A stretch of DNA of 64,000 nt from Mixta hanseatica (GTDB lineage Bacteria; Pseudomonadota; Gammaproteobacteria; Enterobacterales; Enterobacteriaceae). A model generated the notes under the pieces. The model searched no databases, was not told the DNA's origin, and saw only the letters and a program-made list of their open reading frames with translations. The stretch is taken from contig NZ_CP082905.1 in assembly GCF_023517775.1 (NCBI RefSeq), positions 1 to 64,000 of the forward strand, read 5' to 3'. Each line of letters opens with the position of its first letter. Positions within the stretch are counted from its first letter, which is position 1. Below are positions 43,990 through 51,018 of this stretch, in pieces. The position numbers were made by a program, and so were the translations under genes.

Positions 43990-44478
43990 ATGATGAAAAA
44001 GCTGGCAAGCTATCCGAAGCAGAATGGTCTGGCAAAGGCGCTGAGAGAGATTGGCCGCATCGAAAGGTCATTGTTTATGCTGGACTGGTTCAGGGATCCT
44101 TTACTGCGTCGACGCGTACAGGCGGGGCTGAATAAAGGTGAGGCTCGCAATGCCCTTGCGCGAGCGGTCTTTATGCATCGGCTGGGTGAAATCAGAGATC
44201 GGGGGCTGGAGAATCAGAGCTATCGAGCCAGCGGTCTGACGTTGCTGACTGCGGCGATCTCACTGTGGAATACGGTATATATAGAAAGAGCGATAGATTC
44301 TTTGAGACGAAAAGGGATCCCGATTAATGAGCAACTGATTACCCATCTGTCACCACTGGGATGGGAACATATCAACCTGAGCGGGGATTACGTCTGGAGA
44401 ACGAACCTCAAACTGGGACAGGGTAAATACCGCGCATTACGCTCAGTGAATAGTAATGTGTACAAAAAACAGGCTTAG
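43990..44478 (+). pseudogene. tnpA: Tn3-family transposase, C-terminal fragment
   Basis: 162 residues from a protein of about 1000. [55 protein letters not shown] and [17 protein letters not shown] are the conserved end of Tn3-family DDE transposases. The upstream frame is closed within 15 bp. The stop overlaps repeat C, as at a genuine transposon end. Confidence 0.9.
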
Positions 44479-44511
44479 CGTAGGATAATTTCCGTTTTCC
44501 AAGCGGACCCC
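44473..44511 (-). repeat. Tn3-family terminal repeat C
   Basis: On the minus strand it begins GGGGTCCGCTTGGAAAACGG and ends TACGCTAAGC. It marks the end of the transposon remnant. The gene after it is cut at this point. Confidence 0.85.
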
Positions 44512-44513
44512 AG

Positions 44514-45089
44514 GAAGGTCACCTCAGCGGCACGCTGCCGCTCGGTCAGGCCGCAGGTTTTCCGGCTCTGGACGTACCGGCAGATTTAATCAGTCGCCTG
44601 AACCGGAGTTTTGCCCGTGAGCTTGGCGACTGGCGGCGCGGACAGAAAGTCATGTTGATTGCCGAAACCGATCCGCCGGTGAAAAAATTCAGACAGCGTG
44701 ACGGGAAACCTGTGCCGTACAGCACCTGCAGGGTTATCGATGCGGCCCTGATGACCGTCAGTGCCCGGTTTATTCCTCTCGACTCCTCCTGGGAGGGCGT
44801 GATCGAAGAAAAACTCTGGCAGGAGAAGCGGCATTTCATCAAGCCTCTGCGTTATGACGGCGAGGCGGACGTTTTCCCTGATTTTTTGCTGAAAGATGTG
44901 CCGGGCAGGGAGATTGTGCCGCTCGAAGTATTTGGTATGAACACGCCTGATTATCTCGCGCGTAAGGCGGTCAAGCTTGCACATTATCGCGAAGAATATG
45001 GCGAGGGGAACTGGTGGTGCTGGGACGCTTACACGGCAGGTGCTGCTAATAACATCCCGCCGTTTCCTGATAGCCAGCTCATAAAATAA
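44514..45089 (+). pseudogene. DUF1173-like plasmid protein, 5' truncated
   Basis: The frame is open from the Tn3 end (44511) onward: GHLSGTLPLGQAAGFPALDV, FARELGDWRRGQKVMLIAET and later FPDFLLKDVPGREIVPLEVF, ending PPFPDSQLIK. It looks like the C-terminal part of a DUF1173-family protein common on enterobacterial plasmids. The N-terminal part was removed by the transposon. An ATG at 44652 could start a 145-residue product. Function unknown. Confidence 0.6.
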
Positions 45090-45129
45090 GTCAGCCCGTG
45101 GCAGGGGAATTTCATTCAAATCCCCGGGC

Positions 45130-45387
45130 TTATTTACTCTCTTCTTTCTGATAGACCGAATCGGTACCTTTTGGGAACTGCAGCGCGACAGATCGGTAGT
45201 GCTGCAGCCTTTCACGGAAATATTCTCGCAGTCCAGCAGGCTGTTCCATTTCTGTCTGCTGTGGAATTACCGGCAAATTCAGACGTTCTTTATAAGCCAC
45301 TCCGGAGGCTGCCAGGTCAACATTGATTTTATCCCGTTCTTCACTGGTACGGGCGGCAAGATTATGGCCAGTTTCAGTACGGTTCAT
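45130..45387 (-). CDS. Unknown 85-aa plasmid protein
   Basis: A small charged protein (MNRTETGHNLAARTSEERDK at the start). Its C-terminal half resembles that of 38737-39006. The start overlaps the stop of the preceding gene (45384-45743) by 4 bp, so the two are coupled. It is near the second replicon. No known domain is recognised. Confidence 0.65.
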   Translation of the reverse strand: MNRTETGHNLAARTSEERDKINVDLAASGVAYKERLNLPVIPQQTEMEQPAGLREYFRERLQHYRSVALQFPKGTDSVYQKEESK

Positions 45388-45743
45388 GATTTTGCGTCTT
45401 CATTGATATTAAAAAAACCAACTCTATCCGTTCTGCCATCAAGGGCACCAGGTAAAGGGAATAAGCCAAAAAAATCGTTGTAAACCAGTGGAATAATATG
45501 AGTTATATTAGTATCCAGCCCCAGATCCAGCATAGCCTGATACGCCTCCGTTCGGTTAGCAAACTCTTCAGCATATTCAGCATCAGATGAATAGATAGGC
45601 TCTCGTCTTTCGGTCTCATTTAAGGCAATAAAGGAGCGTCTTTCCGTATCAAACAGCGCAAATCCTACCACGCCAGCTATGTGGTCCTTTTCTAACTGTT
45701 GGTTAAGCAGTGCCAAATTTTTACGGGAAAATTTTGAGCTCAC
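45384..45743 (-). CDS. Unknown 119-aa plasmid protein
   Basis: An acidic protein, MSSKFSRKNLALLNQQLEKD, with VVGFALFDTERRSFIALNET and a C-terminal GRTDRVGFFNINEDAKS. There is no signal or membrane segment. It is coupled to the 85-aa gene downstream. It lies 140 bp upstream of the iterons and is divergent from the replication gene. A copy-control or stability role is possible but nothing in the sequence shows it. Confidence 0.65.
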   Translation of the reverse strand: MSSKFSRKNLALLNQQLEKDHIAGVVGFALFDTERRSFIALNETERREPIYSSDAEYAEEFANRTEAYQAMLDLGLDTNITHIIPLVYNDFFGLFPLPGALDGRTDRVGFFNINEDAKS

Positions 45744-45882
45744 AATGTCCCCTTACAGTTATACAGCCGTTTCGTTATCCACTGGATAGAATAACAACAG
45801 GATCATATAGGCATAAGTGTAGATCAACAAAGAATAAGATCTGACTGAACCCAGCAGGAATGCCCCTCTCAGGGGAACTCAA

Positions 45883-45983
45883 TACACTATAGCGGGTGAC
45901 CGATACACTGGAAAGGGTAATACATCCACTGTACAGGGTAGATAGTCCACTATACCGGGTGGAACTGCTCCACTGTCACGGGT
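45883..45983 (+). repeat. Iterons upstream of rep (replicon 2)
   Basis: Five 15-bp repeats of the form T(A/C)CACT-N6-GGGT start at 45883, 45904, 45925, 45946 and 45969, so 21, 21, 21 and 23 bp apart (two helical turns). They end just before the rep start. They are the expected Rep binding sites for initiation and autoregulation. Confidence 0.9.
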
Positions 45984-45986
45984 AGT

Positions 45987-46904
45987 ATGATAATACTGTC
46001 CACACCGGCGCTAATGTTGAATAAATATATGGATAACAATAAGTTAGCTTTGGTTATAGAAGAAAAAACTAAAGATACAGGCGAAGTTATTCACCTGATA
46101 CCTACACTACGTCAGACTATCCAGCCCAAAGTCCTGTTGCGCTTAGGTGTGTTTGTTCCAACACTTAAATCTACTGGAAAGGGTGGCAGAAAAAACCACA
46201 GCATTGACGCAACAGAATCACTTTCACGCCTGTCCATTGTAGAGGGTGAAGGTTATGAGCAGATCCAGATTTATGGTCCACGCCTCGATATGGATACCGA
46301 TTTTAAGGTCTGGGTCGGCATAATCTATGCGCTGTCTACGCTAAAAGTCGACAGTGAAAACCAGCTCATGGTTAATTTTGCTGATTTTGCAAAATATTGT
46401 GGCTTCGATACCAAACGTATCGATCGGCAGCTTAAAATGCGTTTCGATGCATCTCTGACGCGGATATCCCGCACCAACATAAGCTTTGTGAAGCCCATAC
46501 CCGGTACAGATGATCGAATAACCATTAACATGCATCTGGTCGAAAACACTTATTTTGACAGTAGCACGGGACAGATAGTCATTGTTCCTAACTCAAGGCT
46601 TAATACACTGTACAGGGTGGACGGTAAAACCAGACTGTATCTGAAGGCCCTACAAAAGCTTTCGCGCAAAGAGTCAGCCCAGGCACTGTACTTGTATCTG
46701 GCTGAACTGCCACCAACGTTCTACCGGATTGGCTTTGATCGCCTACGTGAGCGTCTGCAACTGACCTCTCACCTGGGTAACCAGAACGCAACGGTTCGCA
46801 AAGCGCTGCAGCAACTTAATGAAATTGGTTTTCTGGAATATACGGTCGAGAAAGAAGGAAAAGATTACGTTCTGAACATTCTCAAACGTAACACAAAATT
46901 ATAA
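45987..46904 (+). CDS. repB: Rep_3/RepFIB-type replication initiator
   Basis: A 305-residue initiator with the two winged-helix layout of RepB/RepFIB proteins: QPKVLLRLGVFVPTLKST, DATESLSRLSIVEGEGYEQI, GPRLDMDTDFKVWVGIIYAL, KALQKLSRKESAQALYLYLA and FDRLRERLQLTSHLGNQNAT. In-frame ATGs at 46014 and 46029 are alternative starts; the latter (MDNNKLALVIEE) fits the family beginning best. Iterons flank it on both sides and one lies inside (46607-46621). Fine typing (FIB(K) or a relative) needs a database. Confidence 0.88.
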   Translation: MIILSTPALMLNKYMDNNKLALVIEEKTKDTGEVIHLIPTLRQTIQPKVLLRLGVFVPTLKSTGKGGRKNHSIDATESLSRLSIVEGEGYEQIQIYGPRLDMDTDFKVWVGIIYALSTLKVDSENQLMVNFADFAKYCGFDTKRIDRQLKMRFDASLTRISRTNISFVKPIPGTDDRITINMHLVENTYFDSSTGQIVIVPNSRLNTLYRVDGKTRLYLKALQKLSRKESAQALYLYLAELPPTFYRIGFDRLRERLQLTSHLGNQNATVRKALQQLNEIGFLEYTVEKEGKDYVLNILKRNTKL

Positions 46905-46907
46905 AGC

Positions 46908-46959
46908 ACCCGGTATAATGGATATCCACTATACCGGGCGTAATACCCGGTACAGTGGA
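46908..46959. repeat. Iterons downstream of rep
   Basis: Three more copies of the 15-bp repeat: inverted at 46908-46922, direct at 46925-46939, inverted at 46945-46959. RepFIB-type replicons have such a downstream set, usually the origin-proximal or copy-control sites. Confidence 0.85.
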
Positions 46960-47030
46960 TATTATTTAACTAAGACCAGTTCAGGCTACCTCATGAATCA
47001 CCAGCGTTTCACAGGCACGTGAGACGGGGC

Positions 47031-47114
47031 TTATTTTAAGCGTTCCAGAACGATAATGATGATGGCCATTATCGGATGGATCAGCTTAAAGAAGAATAAA
47101 AGCTTATTGAGCAT
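47031..47114 (-). CDS. Putative type I toxin peptide 3 (27 aa)
   Basis: A 27-residue peptide, MLNKLLFFFKLIHPIMAIII and a tail VLERLK. It is strongly hydrophobic with basic ends, as in TisB/ZorO-type pore-forming toxins. AAGAG lies 9 nt before the ATG. Its leader contains, 72-92 nt upstream, the complement of a 21-bp sequence that recurs at the 5' end of a divergent predicted RNA (47384-47478). This third locus with the same layout lies between the two replicons and not in the cassette array. It is too short for routine gene callers. Confidence 0.75.
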   Translation of the reverse strand: MLNKLLFFFKLIHPIMAIIIIVLERLK

Positions 47115-47185
47115 TTTTTCATCTCTTGCCGGGTAAGGTCCTTGCGCGAGTGCCTCTGGGTTACCCTTCGCGCCTGGTGCAACGG

Positions 47186-47206
47186 ACCTACAGACGTCAC
47201 ACCTGA
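47186..47206 (+). repeat. Pairing-site repeat in toxin-3 leader
   Basis: A 21-bp sequence starting ACCTACAGACGTC, identical to 47385-47405 in direct orientation, 199 bp apart. Confidence 0.87.
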
Positions 47207-47348
47207 CATACCTGGTTCAGGCTGGAACAGTTCACCGGTCCCCACCAGTTACCTGTTCTGGGATTTATTCCTAATAACAAAAAAATTTATTTACCCTAGT
47301 AATATCAGCAGGTTTCTTCCGGAAGCCTTACGCGTTATTTTGCCTTTC

Positions 47349-47377
47349 TTGAAAGCCAGTTTGCGATTCGTTATCCT
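47349..47377 (+). promoter_or_regulatory. Promoter of antitoxin RNA 3
   Basis: TTGAAA (47349-47354), a 17-bp spacer and TATCCT (47372-47377). The predicted start falls at the first bases of the repeat. Confidence 0.78.
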
Positions 47378-47383
47378 TTAATG

Positions 47384-47478
47384 CACCTACAGACGTCACA
47401 CCTGATTGATGGGATGTCTAAAACAAAGCCGGTTCCCCAGCCAGGCTTTGAACTAAACCCGCTACGGCGGGTTTTTTT
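47384..47478 (+). ncRNA. Putative antisense antitoxin RNA 3
   Basis: A predicted RNA of about 95 nt. The 5' end is the 21-nt repeat complementary to the toxin-3 leader. An internal hairpin AAAGCC/GGCTTT (47425-47448) and an intrinsic terminator AACCCGC-TACG-GCGGGTT with a T run (47456-47478) follow. The length matches antitoxin RNA 1. There is no coding potential. Confidence 0.77.
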
Positions 47479-48160
47479 ATACGTATAAGGTTGCTTTGTT
47501 GATAACCACTCCGGGCATAAGCGCTATATGTTGTGCTTGTTGTTTATAAAATAACAACATAGTGAGTATTCTAGTAATTAATCGCGTCTAAACAAGCCTT
47601 GATTTTCGCAAAGAATTCGTGATCGCAAGGTGGTTAATTCCCTAAGTCCACGTTTCATAAAGCCAGCTAACTAAGTCAATTGTTTGAAAAAAAAACTTTA
47701 GAATTTGATCGAGCGCCTGGTTCTTGTGCATGTCGCTATTTTTTACGTTTCTGACAGGCTTTACCTTATGCGCGTAGCGCATGGGAAGGGACAAAGGCTG
47801 TTTCATGTCACGCTGATGTCGAACGTCCCTGGAGACGCGCCGCAGGCGCCACAAAGCTATAAATTGCACAACTCCCACCACTCCCTGCAAAGCCTGACGG
47901 GCTTATCGCGATAAATCAGGTTATCTAAGCCCTTTAGCCCCGGTGAGCGGGCTTAACGGCGCAGAGCGACGTTAAGGGCGTGATTTCCGGGGTCTTGTCC
48001 TCTGACGGCGTTTAAGGCCGTCAGAGGCTAGAGGCTTAGTTACATCATTCATTAAAGCCACTCCTGTTCCGGGCCGAAGGCCCGGGCGGGCGGGGCTTTT
48101 AATGGGTAGGGATACGCTGATGTTACCGATATTTCCGATCCAGTTAACAGGCTTCTCTTC

Positions 48161-48176
48161 TTATGTTGTAACTAAT
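48161..48176 (+). promoter_or_regulatory. Tus/Ter replication fork arrest site
   Basis: TTATGTTGTAACTAAT contains the Ter core TATGTTGTAACTAA, identical to E. coli TerB over 14 bases. As written it should stop forks coming from the low-coordinate (replicon 2) side and let through those from the IncFII origin side. The polarity is from knowledge of TerB, not tested here. Confidence 0.85.
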
Positions 48177-48399
48177 ATCATGCCCAACGCGAAGCGGTGG
48201 GAGGAACTTAATATCTGAGCGGCGCGGCCGTCAGGCCACTGCAAGCGAAGGCTACTTTTTTTTATTCACAATCTTACCGAAGATAAAGGATCACCATGCT
48301 ACGTAAGTAAGCAGGGGATTAACTACAGGGTTTAGGAAGGTTTTGCGGGTTATGTGTTCTCTGTTTCCAGCTTTGTCCAGTTATTAGATTGCGGATTTA

Positions 48400-48408
48400 T
48401 GTGGATAA
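48400..48408 (-). promoter_or_regulatory. DnaA box of IncFII oriR
   Basis: Perfect DnaA box TTATCCACA on the minus strand, about 160 bp downstream of the repA stop, as in R1 oriR. Confidence 0.85.
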
Positions 48409-48569
48409 CCGGAATGGAGGCCTAAAAAAAGACGCTGTCGCGTCCCGTATTTCCTTTTTTACTACTGTGAAACATTCGTAAGCTCAAAATACAGCCATTT
48501 TTATGAACCAGAACCAACGCCAAAAGCCCCAAAGAGGGGCATGATTTAGACAAAGTCTTTAGTGAACAG

Positions 48570-49616
48570 CTACGCTGGCGGTACGCCTGACTGGAAAAGC
48601 TCCATCTGGTACAGCTGTTGAATGGCCAGCTTTTCCAGCCGATCGGATGAGCAATAATAGGCTTCATCTGCCGACATGGATTTAAGAATATGTGTGGCCA
48701 TCTCATGGACCTGAGCGTCCCACGGTAACTTCGCCAGTCTGTTGGCCCGTTTACGCTTTGCAGCCAGCTCGCGCCGGCGTTTGAGTGCCTGAGACGTCAT
48801 TTTTTCTGCCCAGCGCCGGCGTGCAGCCTGTGGAGAAATGTCTTCATCCTCCGTCATTAGGCCCATTTCAATCAGCTGATGTCGTTCTTCGCTTCTTCTC
48901 AGTGCTTTTTCCTGCTCTTTTGCCAGTTTGACCAGATCGACGCCGAGTGCACGGAAACCTTTTTCTGTGATCCAGACGTATTTTGGTAACCATTGTTTAG
49001 CTGCACGGTCCCATTCCAGCTCACGCGATACATCAAGCAGACCAAACCTGATTTGCTCTTTGAGAAGGCGTGAAATCCGGGGAACCGTGATCTCCTGATC
49101 TTTAATCACATTACCCTTACTGTCTTTTGGGCTGAGTTCTCTGGCCAGTCGCGAAACACACATACCGACAGAATGCTTACCGGCATCACAGAAACTGATG
49201 AGAACAGGCCACATAGCATCCAGCAGGCGCTGTTTTTCGGGACGGAATGCGTATTTACGCCCCGCTTCAATGCGACCCTGAACATAGATTGGATGGCGGG
49301 ACATATGAATGCGAATCTGCGTGGTACCGGTCGCTTTATCCGTTTTTACGAGCCGGTTATAGGCGTAACCCAGCTGACCACCCAGCGTGCGGTAATGAGA
49401 TGGCCGGAACCAGCGTGGATTTTCACACTTTGGCTTCGTGGAATGATTACCCCGCCGGCGCTTCGTTGGTTTTTTCAGCGGTAAGTGAACGGAATCGCCG
49501 CTTTCAGAAACCAGAAAGGAGGTAATTTCTCCGGCATCTACGCGTTGCCAGAAACGTACCTGCGCTTCTTCATCAAGCTGACTCCAGTGCACAGAGGCGT
49601 GATTTTTATCAGCCAT
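48570..49616 (-). CDS. repA: IncFII replication initiator RepA
   Basis: A 348-residue IncFII-type RepA1, longer at the N terminus than R1 RepA (285 aa): HASVHWSQLDEEAQVRFWQR, LKKPTKRRRGNHSTKPKCEN, WFRPSHYRTLGGQLGYAYNR, then VPRISRLLKEQIRFGLLDVS and a basic C-terminal region (RRELAAKRKRANRLAKLPWD). It acts in cis at oriR. Its ATG lies inside the end of a 54-codon leader frame, so translation is coupled, and the leader is the target of the CopA antisense RNA. Confidence 0.93.
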   Translation of the reverse strand: MADKNHASVHWSQLDEEAQVRFWQRVDAGEITSFLVSESGDSVHLPLKKPTKRRRGNHSTKPKCENPRWFRPSHYRTLGGQLGYAYNRLVKTDKATGTTQIRIHMSRHPIYVQGRIEAGRKYAFRPEKQRLLDAMWPVLISFCDAGKHSVGMCVSRLARELSPKDSKGNVIKDQEITVPRISRLLKEQIRFGLLDVSRELEWDRAAKQWLPKYVWITEKGFRALGVDLVKLAKEQEKALRRSEERHQLIEMGLMTEDEDISPQAARRRWAEKMTSQALKRRRELAAKRKRANRLAKLPWDAQVHEMATHILKSMSADEAYYCSSDRLEKLAIQQLYQMELFQSGVPPA

Positions 49617-49773
49617 TTAGCCGCTCCTTACCATGCTGAGCATAGTGACGAACGACATCATGATCGGAAAGAAATCGATTCAGAATTCCTTCACGCCTGG
49701 CAGAACCGATGAAACGTAGAGAAGGGGTGTTTTTCTGGACGGAATTCCAGAATGAATTTTGCGCGTCAGCCAT
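49609..49773 (-). CDS. repA leader peptide (Tap-like)
   Basis: A 54-codon frame, MADAQNSFWNSVQKNTPSLR to KERLNG, with GGAAGGA just before the ATG. Its TGA overlaps the repA ATG (ATGGCTGA), the arrangement that makes repA translation depend on leader translation in IncFII plasmids. R1 Tap is shorter (24 aa) and has a different sequence. CopA pairing with the mRNA blocks leader and thus repA translation. Confidence 0.82.
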   Translation of the reverse strand: MADAQNSFWNSVQKNTPSLRFIGSARREGILNRFLSDHDVVRHYAQHGKERLNG

Positions 49774-49861
49774 TCCTTCCTGCGCTTATGTTGCACAGAA
49801 GGAGTGAGCACAGAAGGTGTTGTCTTTTTCTGAGCATGAAACTATACTCCCCGTATAGAGC

Positions 49862-49941
49862 AACAGCTTCTATACAGTTAAGTGGACCCCGTTAATCTTT
49901 CGTCTCCGCCAAGAAACATGAAGATTATCGGGGTTTTTGCT
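49862..49941 (+). ncRNA. copA: CopA antisense RNA (RNAI)
   Basis: It is encoded opposite the repA mRNA leader. The signature TATACAGTTAAGTGG precedes the main stem-loop ACCCCGTTAATCTT / AAGATTATCGGGG with loop CTCCGCCAAG, followed by TTTTTGCTTTT as terminator, closely like R1/R100 CopA (loop with CGCCAA). It binds the repA leader to set copy number and is a main incompatibility determinant. The exact 5' end is estimated. Confidence 0.92.
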
Positions 49942-50056
49942 TTTCTGGCTCAGCTAAAATGCTGTTAAACCAGTTCCCTGCCACCTTACGGCGTGGCCAA
50001 CCAGTAAATCCTGCTTATCCGTAATCTACCACTTCAAACTCAGTTCAGTAAAGGCT

Positions 50057-50293
50057 TTACTCTAAAAGGCCTCGCTTTCTGAGCTCGTCCTCTATAAGTT
50101 TTTCAACAAACTGAGCCTGATTAACGCCTTCCCGTTTACACTCATTTATCATCAGATCTTTTAACGGGTTACGCACAAAAACCTTTATTTCTTTATGCGT
50201 TAGCCGTTTCCTGGCCACAGCGGCAAGCTGCTTTTCAGAATCCGTCATCCGTCTGACTTTTTTAGAGGAAGTAACCGTTTGATCACGCGGCAT
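50057..50293 (-). CDS. copB: CopB/RepA2 repressor of repA transcription
   Basis: A 78-residue protein, [20 protein letters not shown], with [20 protein letters not shown] and [21 protein letters not shown]. It matches the charge pattern and central ARKR of IncFII CopB (DAEKQRLSVARKRASFKEVK). It represses the repA promoter as a tetramer. I use the ATG at 50293; the frame runs upstream to 50377. It lies upstream of copA/repA as in R1. Confidence 0.87.
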   Translation of the reverse strand: MPRDQTVTSSKKVRRMTDSEKQLAAVARKRLTHKEIKVFVRNPLKDLMINECKREGVNQAQFVEKLIEDELRKRGLLE

Positions 50294-50501
50294 TAGCGCT
50301 ACCTCCAGAATGAGATTTTCTGCAGGATAACACAGCTTTAAAAAAGTGGGTTTACATAATTTTGCCCAGCTATCCACTGGCGTCTGGACAGGATGAGCTT
50401 ACGGAGTAAAGAATTTATTCTTTTAAAATGGTCGTGAATGGTCAGGATTTTCAATCCTGACCGTGAGGGACCGGCCAACCGCAGGGCGGCAGGCCGTTTG
50501 T

Positions 50502-51013
50502 TCATTCTGCTTTGCCGGTTACAAGCACGTTCATCAGCCCTAAATCTGAATACGCGTAGCGCAGCAGCTGCAGGCCGGCAAAGAACACTGCCGTGTTCAG
50601 AAAGGGCAGCAGCCACAGGCTCATGTTGTGCATGGCCATGCCGGCCAGCGGTGGCATGATAAGCGCGCTCACACCCGTGGCCACAAACACAGCAGTCAGG
50701 TTTCGTCCGCGAGCAAAGCGTCCTTTTTCACGTCTCACCAGCTGCGGGTGCAGCAGAAGGGTCACGGGCATCATCCCGGGGCGGCTTTTCATTTCCCGGA
50801 TACGTGCCGTTTCGGCGTCCGTCAGGTTATGTATACCTGAAAAGTCCTGAATAAATGCCTCCACCACGCTCTGCACGACCTCACTGCAGCGGGGCTCGCC
50901 CCCCCCTTACTCCAGCGTCGAAGCAGCGCGCCTTTAGCCCTGAATTCAGGCAGCCAGGCCATCAGCATCATCAGGGAAACGGCCGCAGTGGCCGCAATCA
51001 GCAGTAATGTCAT
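50502..51013 (-). pseudogene. Small membrane protein after traI, frame broken at G8
   Basis: Two overlapping frames make one protein. Frame 1 from ATG 51013 reads MTLLLIAATAAVSLMMLMAW to LLRRWSKGG. Frame 2 continues EPRCSEVVQSVVEAFIQDFS and goes to 50502. The switch is at a run of eight C on the plus strand (50899-50906). One more base would restore about 170 codons with an N-terminal and two central transmembrane helices (VFVATGVSALIMPPLAGMAM, WLLPFLNTAVFFAG). It occupies the traX/finO position of F but resembles neither. It may be a true frameshift, a phase-variable run or slippage. Confidence 0.7.
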
Positions 51014-51018
51014 AGGGT

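Larger units (their letters stand above)
47479..48569. other. Inter-replicon region with IncFII oriR
   Basis: About 1.1 kb without a supportable gene. It includes a perfect hairpin CTCTGACGGC/GCCGTCAGAG (around 48000-48027), a GC-rich hairpin GGGCC/GGCCC near 48071, a Ter site (48161-48176) and a DnaA box (48400-48408). By analogy with R1/R100, oriR lies within a few hundred bp downstream of the repA stop, i.e. about 48180-48569. The minus-strand frame 47642-47890 overlaps the place of repA4-like sequences in other IncFII plasmids but is not convincing. Confidence 0.6.

Noticed and set aside
47642..47890. 82-codon minus-strand frame as repA4
   Set aside because: Position is suggestive but I see no convincing start site or similarity, and it overlaps structured origin DNA.
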